Below, piece by piece: positions 34,939 through 43,131 of a stretch of DNA of 64,000 nt. Origin of the DNA: Arthrobacter pascens (GTDB taxonomy: Bacteria > Actinomycetota > Actinomycetes > Actinomycetales > Micrococcaceae). Made by a program: the position numbers and the translations under genes. The first letter of the stretch is position 1. Each line of letters starts with the position of its first letter. The notes beneath the pieces were generated by a model. It searched no databases, was not told the DNA's origin, and worked only from the letters and a program-made list of their open reading frames with translations. Location: NCBI RefSeq assembly GCF_030816475.1, contig NZ_JAUSXF010000001.1, positions 2,232,001-2,296,000 on the forward strand, read 5' to 3'.

Positions 34939-34974
34939 TTGTTGGGATCTGCGACTGGAACTAATGTTGTCCGC
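34939..34974 (+). promoter_or_regulatory. Promoter of a probably leaderless small gene
   Basis: TTGTTG (34939-34944) and TAATGT (34962-34967) are 17 bases apart. The ATG at 34975 lies seven bases after the -10 box, where transcription would start, and has no ribosome site, so the mRNA would be leaderless. Confidence 0.5.
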
Positions 34975-35277
34975 ATGAGTGCAGAACGAAAAGCCAGCCG
35001 CCACGCCCAAGAATTTCGGTGGCACCAGATTAACCTCCAGTTACCGGAGACCGAAGCTGCTATTCGTGACCTCAGGGCCCTCAAGGAGGCGGTTGACCAG
35101 CTCCTCATCGAAGCTGTCATCCGAGCCCACGACGAAGGAATGAGCCCGGCAAGCCTTGCTGATTCACTTGGATTCACTAAGCACGTCGCGGCGGAGCGAC
35201 CCTCCCCCGAAATCCTGAACCTTCCAGTAGCACGGCCTTCCGGCCGCCGCGGCATTCATTTTGAGCCAATGGCCTAA
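34975..35277 (+). CDS. Small HTH-containing hypothetical protein
   Basis: The 100-residue protein has an acidic/basic helical N-terminal half (LPETEAAIRDLRALKEAVDQ) and a helix-turn-helix-like segment, MSPASLADSLGFTKHVAAER, at about 60-80. It is divergent from the parRM unit and could regulate it or help in partition or replication. No family was recognised. ATG 34975 sits at the expected transcription start. Confidence 0.6.
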   Translation: MSAERKASRHAQEFRWHQINLQLPETEAAIRDLRALKEAVDQLLIEAVIRAHDEGMSPASLADSLGFTKHVAAERPSPEILNLPVARPSGRRGIHFEPMA

Positions 35278-35604
35278 TTGAGGCACAGGCCCCGCCGGGG
35301 TCATGAACTGCTCCTGCGCTTCTTTCGCGAGACGGCCCGCCTCCGCAGCCACAGCATCTCGACGTGCGAGGCCTGCCGCTTGTGGAAGCAGTTGCTCGCA
35401 GCCGACATGGATGTAGCTGCAGCCAGGCTGGCATCTGCCCTGGTTTCCGCTTCGCGCATGGGCGCTCAGCATCATTGAGGCGAAGCTCATTTAGCAGCTA
35501 CTCCAATGAATTCCCCTATGTTCGCGTGGCCCACACGCCGCCGCATGAGGTAATCCGTAAATCCTTGCGATCCAAAGCCATTGCATGCCATACTCTGTGA
35601 TGTA
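35278..35604. other. Unassigned region
   Basis: Overlapping open frames exist on both strands (plus 35278-35478; minus 35490-35164) without recognisable domains or ribosome sites. It may hold remnants of plasmid backbone genes. Confidence 0.4.
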
Positions 35605-35640
35605 GAACTGTTGAACAGGAGAACAGATCAACATCTGTAT
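35605..35640 (+). promoter_or_regulatory. Promoter and operator of the kinase-aminotransferase unit
   Basis: GAACTGTTGAACAG (35605-35618) closely matches the operator at 14157 and 23974. It includes the -35 box TTGAAC (35611-35616); CTGTAT (35635-35640) follows after 18 bases. The gene starts 41 bases later. Confidence 0.5.
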
Positions 35641-35680
35641 CCCCTTATCAACTTCCCACTTAACGGCAGGAGCCCAGGCC

Positions 35681-36748
35681 ATGGATGTCAGTACCGACTC
35701 CGAATTTATTGACGCCGTCGCGTCGGAGAGCGGGCTCCTGGGAGAGCAGACTCACCTGGCTGATTCGACTGTGTCTGAGCTCCTTGAAGGGTCTTACGGC
35801 CTGACCGGGGCGCTGGTCCGGATTCCCACCGAGAAGGATGACACTTTCCGGCTCCGAGACGGGGATGAAACCTACCTGGTGAAGGTCTCACCCTCGGATG
35901 AGGACCCGGTGATCGTGCACTTTCAGACAGCATGCATGGAGCATTTGGAGCTGACTGCCCCTGAACTTCCGGTCCAGCGTCTGGTCAGGAGCCTTGGCGG
36001 GGATCCCCAAGTGCTCATCCCCTCCCCTGCCGGGCCCTTTGACCGGGTACTTCGGGTGATGCGGTTCATGCCTGGAGATTTGCTGGCCAACCACGAGGCC
36101 TCAGCCGGGCAGCTTAAGCTGGTGGGCTCAAGCCTTGCCCGCCTGGGCCTGGCCTTGCAGGACTTCGATCATCCCCGTGCGGACCGGTTGCTCCTGTGGG
36201 ACTTGAAGCACTTTCACCGGATGCGGCCACTGCTTGACTACGTCCAGGAGCAGCCAAAACGCTCCCTGGCCGAGAACATTTTCGACCGGTTCGACGAGAA
36301 AGTGGTTCCGTTCCAGGAGACCCTGACCTCCCAGGTGGTCCACGGGGATTTCAGCCCCTTCAATATCCTCATCGACCCGGACAGCCCGGACTACGTGAGC
36401 GGGATTATCGACTTCGGCGACGTCGTGCGGACACCGGTGATCTTTGACCTCAGCGTCACCATGGCCAACCTCCTGGGAGCTGACCCCGCCAGCCCCTGGA
36501 AACACGCACTGCATGTCATGGAAGGCTACCTTCGCATCCGTCCGCTGCCCGCGCATGAGCTGGAGGCCCTGATCGTCTCGGCCCAGGCCCGCCTGCTTCT
36601 GCGGGCCCTGATCACGCAGTGGCGGGCAAGCCAATTACCGCAACGCCGCGACTACCTGCTCTCCCACTCCAAACCGGACTGGGACCGGCTCGCCGCCACA
36701 GCAGCAGCCCCCGCACCACAACTGCCTCTCACTCTGAACCAGCACTAG
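35681..36748 (+). CDS. Aminoglycoside phosphotransferase-fold kinase (hydroxylysine/amino-alcohol kinase-like)
   Basis: The 355-residue protein has a kinase-like fold with the Brenner-type catalytic motif VVHGDFSPFNILID (about 220-233) and the metal-binding IIDFGDVVRTP (about 243-253). Its closest resemblance is to the AGPHD1/HykK-type domain that phosphorylates hydroxylated amines such as 5-hydroxylysine or ethanolamine. The next gene is a class III PLP enzyme of the phospholyase-like group, and the two functions are fused in some bacteria. A resistance role is unlikely in this context. Confidence 0.75.
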   Translation: MDVSTDSEFIDAVASESGLLGEQTHLADSTVSELLEGSYGLTGALVRIPTEKDDTFRLRDGDETYLVKVSPSDEDPVIVHFQTACMEHLELTAPELPVQRLVRSLGGDPQVLIPSPAGPFDRVLRVMRFMPGDLLANHEASAGQLKLVGSSLARLGLALQDFDHPRADRLLLWDLKHFHRMRPLLDYVQEQPKRSLAENIFDRFDEKVVPFQETLTSQVVHGDFSPFNILIDPDSPDYVSGIIDFGDVVRTPVIFDLSVTMANLLGADPASPWKHALHVMEGYLRIRPLPAHELEALIVSAQARLLLRALITQWRASQLPQRRDYLLSHSKPDWDRLAATAAAPAPQLPLTLNQH

Positions 36749-36765
36749 CCTTCTAGGAGAAAATC

Positions 36766-38127
36766 ATGACTACTACTTCCCAGACCGTCCGCAAGCCGTC
36801 GCGGGCCATGATCAATGGCTTTGATCCCAACCGTCTCGGTGAGCTTCCGGAGCAGATGCAGAAGAACATCCGGCGCCGGGACCAGAGCCTGGGACCCGGT
36901 TACCGGCTCTTCTACGACACACCCATCGAAATCGTTCGCGGCAAGGGCGTGACGCTCTTTGACCGGGAGGGAAATGACTACCTGGACGTGTACAACAACG
37001 TCCCCTCGGTCGGTCACGCGCACCCGAAAGTCATCGCCGCTGTCCACGAACAGATGCAGGTCCTGAACACCAACACCCGCTACGTCCAGGAATCCATCCT
37101 CGATTACTCCGAGCAGCTGCTCTCCACGTTCCCGGCCGAGCTTGGCCACGTCATGTTCACCTGCACCGGCTCCGAAGCCAACGACCTCGCCATGCGCGTG
37201 GCAAAGTACGCCACCGGAAACCAGGGCATCATCGTCACCTCCGGCGCCTACCACGGCCTGACAACCGAGGTAGCGTCCTTCTCCCCGTCCCTGGGCATCG
37301 GTGTGCCGCTGGGCGCGAACGTGCGCGTCATCGACGCCCCGGACGCCCTGCGGTACTCCTCCGACCAGGAATCCCTGGAGGATCACCTGCGCAACCAGGT
37401 CCGCGCCGCCATCGCGGACCTGCACCGGCACGGAATCGGGCTGGCGGCCTTCATCGCCGACAGCATCTTCTCCTCCGACGGTGTCTTCGCCGGCCCCGCA
37501 GGCTTCCTGCGCCCGATCATCGAAGAAGTACACGCCGCCGGCGGCCTGTACATCGCCGATGAAGTCCAGCCCGGCTTCGGCCGCACCGGCGCCCAGTGGT
37601 GGGGCTTCCAGCGCCACGGGATCGTCCCGGACATCGTGACCATCGGCAAACCCATGGGCAACGGGATCCCCGTCGCGGCAGCCATCTTCAAACCCGAACT
37701 ACTCATCGAGTTCGGCAAGAACATCCGCTACTTCAACACCTTCGGCGGAAACTCAGTAGCCATTGCCGCCGCCCAGGCAGTCCTGGACGTGATCCGCGAG
37801 GAATCACTGATAGACAACGCGCACAAAGTCGGCGAAAAGATCATCAACGGGCTCAAAGACCTCAGCCAGGGCCTGGACCAGGTCGCAGAAGTACGCGGAA
37901 GCGGCCTCTTCATCGGCGTCGACCTCGTCACCGATCGATCCACTCTCACACCCGACGGGGAAGCCGCCGCTGCCATCGTGAACAAACTACGCGAAGAACG
38001 GATCCTCATCTCAGCCTGCGGCGCGCAGGGCAACGTCCTGAAAGTCCGCCCCCCGCTGCCCTTCTCCAGCAACGACGCCGACCGCCTGCTCGAAGGAATG
38101 GCCCGCGCCTTCAAAACACTGCGCTAA
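36766..38127 (+). CDS. Class III aminotransferase, probably AGXT2L-like phospholyase or transaminase
   Basis: The 453-residue PLP enzyme shows YLDVYNNVPSVGHAHPKV, TCTGSEANDLAMR, the PLP-phosphate and Asp region IADEVQPGFGRTG and the Schiff-base Lys in VTIGKPMGNG. The NNVPxVGHxHP wording resembles AGXT2L1/2-type O-phosphoethanolamine or phosphohydroxylysine phospholyases. With the kinase 18 bp upstream, a phosphorylate-then-eliminate route is plausible, giving ammonia, phosphate and an aldehyde. Plain omega-transamination remains possible. AGGAGA precedes the start. Confidence 0.82.
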   Translation: MTTTSQTVRKPSRAMINGFDPNRLGELPEQMQKNIRRRDQSLGPGYRLFYDTPIEIVRGKGVTLFDREGNDYLDVYNNVPSVGHAHPKVIAAVHEQMQVLNTNTRYVQESILDYSEQLLSTFPAELGHVMFTCTGSEANDLAMRVAKYATGNQGIIVTSGAYHGLTTEVASFSPSLGIGVPLGANVRVIDAPDALRYSSDQESLEDHLRNQVRAAIADLHRHGIGLAAFIADSIFSSDGVFAGPAGFLRPIIEEVHAAGGLYIADEVQPGFGRTGAQWWGFQRHGIVPDIVTIGKPMGNGIPVAAAIFKPELLIEFGKNIRYFNTFGGNSVAIAAAQAVLDVIREESLIDNAHKVGEKIINGLKDLSQGLDQVAEVRGSGLFIGVDLVTDRSTLTPDGEAAAAIVNKLREERILISACGAQGNVLKVRPPLPFSSNDADRLLEGMARAFKTLR

Positions 38128-38194
38128 GGCCAAATCGAGAACCCCAGCCCCACCGCCTCGCAGAGCGCGGCAGTTAACAGCTCCACAAGAAGCC

Positions 38195-38236
38195 CGACGG
38201 CGGGTGGTCACCTCGCGGGGTGGCCACCCGCCGTCG
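38195..38236 (+). terminator. Terminator after the aminotransferase gene
   Basis: CGACGGCGGGTGG (38195-38207) pairs perfectly with CCACCCGCCGTCG (38224-38236) across a 16-base loop, about 70 bases after the stop. Confidence 0.75.
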
Positions 38237-38284
38237 TCGTGCGTTAAACAAGCTTGCCGAACGTCTTGAGCAGTACGGTTAATC

Positions 38285-38671
38285 ATGACAGTCGCTTTCA
38301 ACCACACCATCGTTTATGCAACGGACAAGCGCCGCTCGGCGGAGTTCCTGGCCACCGTGCTCGGACTGCCAAAACCGCAAGTCATGTGGTCTTTCATGAC
38401 CGTGACCTTTGAGCACGGAGTGGCCCTCGATTTCGCCACGGCAGAGCCGCCGATCTCCCCGCAGCACTATGCCTTCCTGGTCAGCGAGGAGGACTTCGAC
38501 GGGATCTTTGCAAGGATCCAGGCCCGGGGCATCCCTTATTGGGCGGACCCGGGACGGTCCCGCCCGCAGCAGATCAACTACAACGACGGCGGACGTGGCG
38601 TCTACTTCGCGGATCCTGACGGGCATTTCCTCGAGGCGATCACGCGTCCGTACGGATCTGGTCCTGCCTGA
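38285..38671 (+). CDS. VOC-family (glyoxalase-fold) protein
   Basis: The 128-residue protein has the paired beta-alpha-beta modules of vicinal oxygen chelate proteins: FNHTIVYATDKRRSAEFLATV at the start (in parts), HYAFLVSEEDFDGIFARIQ in the middle and GVYFADPDGHFLEAITRP at the end, with likely metal ligands His5, His61 and Glu120. Its substrate is unknown. It sits alone between the terminator and the convergent hexuronate operon. Confidence 0.8.
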   Translation: MTVAFNHTIVYATDKRRSAEFLATVLGLPKPQVMWSFMTVTFEHGVALDFATAEPPISPQHYAFLVSEEDFDGIFARIQARGIPYWADPGRSRPQQINYNDGGRGVYFADPDGHFLEAITRPYGSGPA

Positions 38672-38740
38672 AGTCCCGACGCTCGCCTGTCGCTCCCGTT
38701 ACCGAGCCCCGCGAAATGGTGACCTACTTCCAGCAGCGAA

Positions 38741-39370
38741 TCACTCGAGGCGGAGGGCTGCGGCGCCTTGCGCGAGTTTTACGATGTGCTGCCAGTCGTG
38801 GCTTTCAATCGCGGAGCGGGGCGTGAGCCAGCTCCCCCCGACGCAGGCAACATTCGGCAATGCCAGGTAATCGGGCGCGGATGACAGGCTGATGCCGCCC
38901 GTGGGGCAGAACTGCACGGCCGGAATGGGCGCGCCGATGGCGGCGAGGTACTCCGGCCCTCCGGCGGGTCCGGCGGGGAAAAACTTCATTGCGGTCAGGC
39001 CGTGCTCCAGGACGGCCATCACCTCTCCCACGCTGGCCACACCCGGCAGTACAGGGATGTCCAGCTGCAGCATGTGCTGCAGCAGGGAGGGCGTCACACC
39101 GGGACTGACCAGGAACTGGGCACCTGCGGAGACGGCGTCCTCGGCCTGCGCCGGAGTGAGGATGGTGCCGGCGCCCAGCAGGATGTCCGGCACTTCATTG
39201 GCGATGCGCTTCAGTGATTCAAGCGCGCTGTCCGTGCGCAATGTCAGTTCGATGATGCCCACGCCGCCCTCAACCAGTGCCCTCGCGACCTGAACGGCGT
39301 GCTGCGGATCGGCGATGGTGACCACGGGGATGACAGGGGAAATGTGCAGGACCTTGCTTGCGTCAGCCAT
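38741..39370 (-). CDS. eda: 2-keto-3-deoxy-6-phosphogluconate / 4-hydroxy-2-oxoglutarate aldolase
   Basis: The 209-residue class I aldolase has the proton-relay Glu in GIIELTLRT (about residue 42), GAGTILTPAQAEDA, and the Schiff-base Lys in TAMKFFPAG (about 130). It splits KDPG into pyruvate and glyceraldehyde 3-phosphate. It is the last gene of the minus-strand hexuronate operon and overlaps the reductase gene upstream by eight bases, matching the end of the fructuronate-mannonate-KDG pathway. Confidence 0.92.
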   Translation of the reverse strand: MADASKVLHISPVIPVVTIADPQHAVQVARALVEGGVGIIELTLRTDSALESLKRIANEVPDILLGAGTILTPAQAEDAVSAGAQFLVSPGVTPSLLQHMLQLDIPVLPGVASVGEVMAVLEHGLTAMKFFPAGPAGGPEYLAAIGAPIPAVQFCPTGGISLSSAPDYLALPNVACVGGSWLTPRSAIESHDWQHIVKLAQGAAALRLE

Positions 39371-40832
39371 GGGTAATCTCTTTTCTCAGGCCGTCCAGCC
39401 CGTCGGTGTCGATGATGCGGTACCAGTGGCGCAGGAGGTCCGCGAACGTGGTGTTGGCCGCGAGTTCGGCGTCGAAGATGCTGCGCACGCCCAGGAGCGC
39501 CGGCACCACTGTGGCCGCTGACCGCTCGGCTGGCAGGGCTTTCTGCAGCTGGTCCGCGAGAGGATCGTTCAGGTCGACGGCAGCAGTGCTGGCCACGTGG
39601 TGCATCCACGCGGCCACGGCGAGGGCAGCCCAGCGCGGCTCACGGCCGGCGTCGAGGGTGGCACGGGCGGTGGTCAGCAGCCGAAGCCCGATTTTCTGGG
39701 ACCCGTCGCTGCCCACCTTCGCGGTGGTGTGGCCCAGCGCCGGGTTCGCGAAGCGTTCGAGGACCTGGGCGCAGTACGTTTTCCCGTCCAGGCCCTGCGG
39801 GAGCCTCATGGTGGGCAGCGCGTCCTCGGCCATCATCCGCTGGCAGGCAAAGCGGAAGGCGTCCTCCCCGACGGCGTCGCTGATGGTGGCCTTGCCGCTG
39901 GCCAGGCCAAGGTATGCCAGCATCGAGTGGCTGGCGTTGAGCAGGCGCAGCTTGGCGGCCTCCCACGCGGCCACATCGCTGCTGAACAGCGCCCCGGCTT
40001 TCTCCCAGGCGGGCCGGTCCCCCGCGAAGTTGTCCTCGATGACCCACTGCATGAAGGGTTCGGCCACCACCGCGGCCTCGTCCCGGAGTCCCAGTTCACG
40101 TTCGACGGCGTCAAGGTCACCGGCCGTCGTGGCCGGCACCATCCGGTCCACCATAGTGCTGGGGAACGTGACGTTGTCCTCCAGCCAGCCAAGCAACGGC
40201 CTTGATTCGTCCTCCGGCAAGGCCGCCGCGAAGGCCCTGACCAGGGTGCCGGTCAGTTCACCGTTTCCCGGCAGGTTGTCGCAGGAGACCACGGTCAGCG
40301 GTCCGGCGCCGGTGAGGGCCCGCCTTTGAATGCCGCGTGCGACCTGTCCGATGGCGGTCAGCGGCGGGTTCCCGGCAAGGTCGCCCCTGACTTGCTCATC
40401 CGCGAGGTTCAGGGACCCGGTGTGCGGATCGATGCGGTATCCCTTTTCGGTGACGGTCAACGTCACCACCTGCGTGCTGTCCGCGGCGATCCGATCAACC
40501 ACTGTCTCCGGATGGTCCCTGCCGGAGACAGCTTCCACGATGCTGGACACCAGGCGGAGCGGAGCGGCTCCGCTTCCCCGCTCCGCAACGGTGAACAGCC
40601 CGTCCTGCGGGACCAGCTGGCGCGCGACGGTGTCTGAACGCTGCGTGACTCCGGTGATCCCCCAATCAGAATCGCCGGTGGCGAGCATGGCATCCTCGGT
40701 GAACACGGCGGTGTGGGCACGGGCAAACGCGCCCAGGCCAAGGTGGACGATGCCGGGCCGGAGGGTCCGGCCCGCGAGGGGTGCGCGGTGGTTCCCGTTC
40801 GCGGCGAGCGAGGCTGCGCTTAGGCGTGTGAT
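39363..40832 (-). CDS. uxuB: Mannitol dehydrogenase-family oxidoreductase, fructuronate reductase-like
   Basis: The homologous frame begins at codon 40832-40830, seven bases after AGGAG, but that codon is ATC. From there the protein has 489 residues, with the Rossmann motif GIVHLGLGAFARAH (about 29-42) and the catalytic signature KLRLLNASHSMLAYLG. The first in-frame conventional start (GTG 40706) would remove the NAD-binding loop. The enzyme would interconvert fructuronate and mannonate with NADH. It lies between KDG kinase and KDPG aldolase. ATC may still initiate weakly, or the gene may be damaged. Confidence 0.8.
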   Translation of the reverse strand: MTRLSAASLAANGNHRAPLAGRTLRPGIVHLGLGAFARAHTAVFTEDAMLATGDSDWGITGVTQRSDTVARQLVPQDGLFTVAERGSGAAPLRLVSSIVEAVSGRDHPETVVDRIAADSTQVVTLTVTEKGYRIDPHTGSLNLADEQVRGDLAGNPPLTAIGQVARGIQRRALTGAGPLTVVSCDNLPGNGELTGTLVRAFAAALPEDESRPLLGWLEDNVTFPSTMVDRMVPATTAGDLDAVERELGLRDEAAVVAEPFMQWVIEDNFAGDRPAWEKAGALFSSDVAAWEAAKLRLLNASHSMLAYLGLASGKATISDAVGEDAFRFACQRMMAEDALPTMRLPQGLDGKTYCAQVLERFANPALGHTTAKVGSDGSQKIGLRLLTTARATLDAGREPRWAALAVAAWMHHVASTAAVDLNDPLADQLQKALPAERSAATVVPALLGVRSIFDAELAANTTFADLLRHWYRIIDTDGLDGLRKEITHG

Positions 40833-41806
40833 GGCGCTGCTCCTTCCGGTGCCGGGCTGGTGGAAGCGTGGGCGCGCGTCTGCTCCAAGGTAGGGATGAA
40901 CCCGGTGCCGCCCTTGCCGCCCACCACCAGCGAGGCGGCGGCCGCACCATAGCGGGCAGCTCCCGGAAGGCTGTCGCCAAGGACAAGGCGGGCAGTCAGG
41001 GTGCCAACGAAGGCATCGCCTGCGCCGGTCTGGTCCACCACCGCAGGGGCCGGGATCGAGTCGATCCAGGTTTTGTCCAGGCCGTCGTCGTCCAATTGAA
41101 TTCCGTTGGCACCGCAGGTAACGGCAACGTTCCGCGCACCCAGGCTGCGTAGTTTCGCTGCCGCCTCAACCGGAGTGGAACAGCCCAACAGTGCTGACGT
41201 CTCGCCGGGGAAGGAGGGGGTGACCAGGAAGGCGCGGGTTGCCACCTGAAGCAGTGCCGCCGTCGCCTCCTCCACGGAGGTGAGCCGGGGGCGGAAGTTG
41301 GGATCGAACACCAACCGTTTGGCCACAGCGGCGGCCTTCATGACTGCTGCCCGGGACGATTCCGAGACGGCGCAGGCGATGCCTCCTGCCACCACGGCTC
41401 CCGCGGCGGCGAAAACTGCCGGCTCGACGTCGTCGGGTCCCAAGGTGGAGCCGACACTGCCGGTGCGGGCATACGAAAACTCACGCTGCCCGTCAGGATC
41501 GCAGTGCACCAGGTAAACGCCCTGCTGGCCACTGCGAACCTTCAGCAGGTCCGGGGAAATGCCGAGCTCAACGATCCGGGCGGCGATCGCCCTGCCCAGG
41601 TCGTCGTCGGTCAGCACGGACAGGAGCCCCACGCGGGCGCCCGCGGCAGCGGCTGCCGCGGCGACGTTGAGGGCGTCGCCTGAAATGCCGAGCTGCGCCC
41701 GGACGCCGTGGCCGAACGCCACGTCGGTGGCCACCTCAACGAGTATCTCCCCCATCACGACGACGTCGAACGGCTCTTGCTTGGAGTGCTGCGTTGGGAG
41801 GCTCAC
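40820..41806 (-). CDS. kdgK: PfkB-family 2-keto-3-deoxygluconate kinase
   Basis: The 328-residue sugar kinase has the N-terminal [11 protein letters not shown] and GGDALN-like [16 protein letters not shown], and the C-terminal ribokinase signature [17 protein letters not shown] with catalytic Asp. Its stop is TAA at 40822-40820. A base change appears to have turned an earlier TGA, overlapping the next gene's start, into TCA, adding Ser-His-Ala to its end. ATG 41806 overlaps the upstream dehydratase stop by four bases. It supplies KDPG to the aldolase. Confidence 0.88.
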   Translation of the reverse strand: MSLPTQHSKQEPFDVVVMGEILVEVATDVAFGHGVRAQLGISGDALNVAAAAAAAGARVGLLSVLTDDDLGRAIAARIVELGISPDLLKVRSGQQGVYLVHCDPDGQREFSYARTGSVGSTLGPDDVEPAVFAAAGAVVAGGIACAVSESSRAAVMKAAAVAKRLVFDPNFRPRLTSVEEATAALLQVATRAFLVTPSFPGETSALLGCSTPVEAAAKLRSLGARNVAVTCGANGIQLDDDGLDKTWIDSIPAPAVVDQTGAGDAFVGTLTARLVLGDSLPGAARYGAAAASLVVGGKGGTGFIPTLEQTRAHASTSPAPEGAAPSHA

Positions 41807-43014
41807 CAGTCATGCACCGATCCGTCGAGCCGCCGGTTGACGGGAAGGTATTTCGGGTCGAAGGGGTAGCGGGCGGCAGCTTCCTCGTTGAACTCCACAC
41901 CAATCCCGGGGGCGTCCCCGGGGTGCATGTAGCCGTCGTTGAAGGTGTAGGACGTTGTGAAGACTTCGTTGGCCGGCTCCCGGTGCCCCATGTATTCCTG
42001 GATGCCGAAGTTCGAGATACTCATATCCACGTGCAGGGCCGCCGCGAACGACGCCGGGGACAGATCGCCTGCACCGTGGGAGCCCGAACGCACACCGTAC
42101 AGGTCCGCGAGGGAGAAGATCCTGCGCAGGTGCGTGATGCCGCCCGCATGAGAAACAGAGGTGCGGATGTAGTCGATCAGGCGTTCGGTAATAAGCTGCT
42201 GGCAGTCCCAGATGGAGTTGAACACCTCCCCCACCGCAATGGGTGTGGTGGTGTGCTGGCGGATCAGTCTGAATGCCGACTGGTCTTCCGCCGGCGTGGG
42301 ATCCTCAATCCAGAAGGGCCGGTACTGCTCGAGTGAGGCGCCGAGTCGCCCGGCCTCAATGGGCGTCAGCCGGTGGTGCACGTCGTGCAGGACATGCACG
42401 CCGTAGCCGAACTGTTCACGCATATGGGCCATCATCTTCGGCGCGAAGTCCAGGTACGCCGTCGTCTCCCAGGTGTCCTCCTGCGGGACGTTGCCGCTGG
42501 CTGGCTCGTAGAGCTTGCCGTCCACGGGCGCGATTCCGTAGGTCTTTTCCAGGCCCGGCACGGCGGCCTGGGCGCGGATCGCCTTGTAGCCGAGGTCCAA
42601 GTGATGCTGGAAGTCGGCACTGAGATCCTCCAGGGTGGAGCCGCTTGCGTGGCCATAGACCATCACGCCCTCCCGGGCGGCGCCGCCGAGGAGTTCGTAC
42701 ACAGGCATGCCAGCGGCCTTGCCTTTGATGTCCCACAGGGCGACGTCGATGGCGGCAATCGCGGTCATCGTCACCGGCCCGCGGCGCCAGTAGGCACCCT
42801 TGTAGAAGTACTGCCACGCGTCCTCGATGCGGCGTGCGTCGCGGCCGATCAGCAGCGGGCAGAGGTGCTCGGACAGGTAGGACGCCACGGACAGCTCGCG
42901 CCCGTTCAGGGTGGCGTCGCCGATGCCGATGATGCCGTCCTCGGTTTCAATAACGAGCGTGACGTAGTTCCGTCCGGGCGACGAAACCACTACCCGTGCG
43001 TCGGTGATCTTCAC
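41803..43014 (-). CDS. manD: D-mannonate dehydratase, enolase superfamily (ManD)
   Basis: The 403-residue protein has the length and residues of ManD enzymes: AIRAQ and EKTYG (catalytic Arg and Tyr), metal ligands in VLHDVHHR (Asp with the following His), [10 protein letters not shown] (Glu) and AVGEVFNS (Glu), plus SHGAGD. It dehydrates D-mannonate to 2-keto-3-deoxygluconate. Start GTG 43014 has AAGGAC upstream and gives the canonical [10 protein letters not shown]. It replaces the unrelated UxuA in this hexuronate operon. Confidence 0.92.
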   Translation of the reverse strand: MKITDARVVVSSPGRNYVTLVIETEDGIIGIGDATLNGRELSVASYLSEHLCPLLIGRDARRIEDAWQYFYKGAYWRRGPVTMTAIAAIDVALWDIKGKAAGMPVYELLGGAAREGVMVYGHASGSTLEDLSADFQHHLDLGYKAIRAQAAVPGLEKTYGIAPVDGKLYEPASGNVPQEDTWETTAYLDFAPKMMAHMREQFGYGVHVLHDVHHRLTPIEAGRLGASLEQYRPFWIEDPTPAEDQSAFRLIRQHTTTPIAVGEVFNSIWDCQQLITERLIDYIRTSVSHAGGITHLRRIFSLADLYGVRSGSHGAGDLSPASFAAALHVDMSISNFGIQEYMGHREPANEVFTTSYTFNDGYMHPGDAPGIGVEFNEEAAARYPFDPKYLPVNRRLDGSVHDW

Positions 43015-43061
43015 TGGTTGGTCCTTCGTAAGTATGGGGATCTGCAAGTAGGTCGCAGCAG

Positions 43062-43089
43062 GTGTCGTATGAGCCCCCCATAACGACAC
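43062..43089. promoter_or_regulatory. Inverted repeat upstream of manD
   Basis: GTGTCGTAT (43062-43070) and ATAACGACAC (43080-43089) form an imperfect inverted repeat about 50 bases before the manD start. It may be an operator for an internal promoter, since about 117 bp separate manD from the upstream dehydrogenase. Confidence 0.45.
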
Positions 43090-43131
43090 TTACTGCTACT
43101 TAGTTGGGGTGGGCGGGGTGTTCCGGAGCGG

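Noticed and set aside
35681..36748. Antibiotic (aminoglycoside) resistance phosphotransferase
   Set aside because: The fold is shared, but the coupled class III PLP enzyme and the shared amine operator point to metabolism.
39358..40329. Plus-strand frame opposite the fructuronate reductase-like gene
   Set aside because: Ser/Ala-rich shadow; the catalytic signature lies on the minus strand.
40820..40986. ATC at 40832 as evidence that uxuB is simply dead
   Set aside because: ATC can initiate at low level and the rest of the gene is intact, so it was kept as a CDS with the start flagged.
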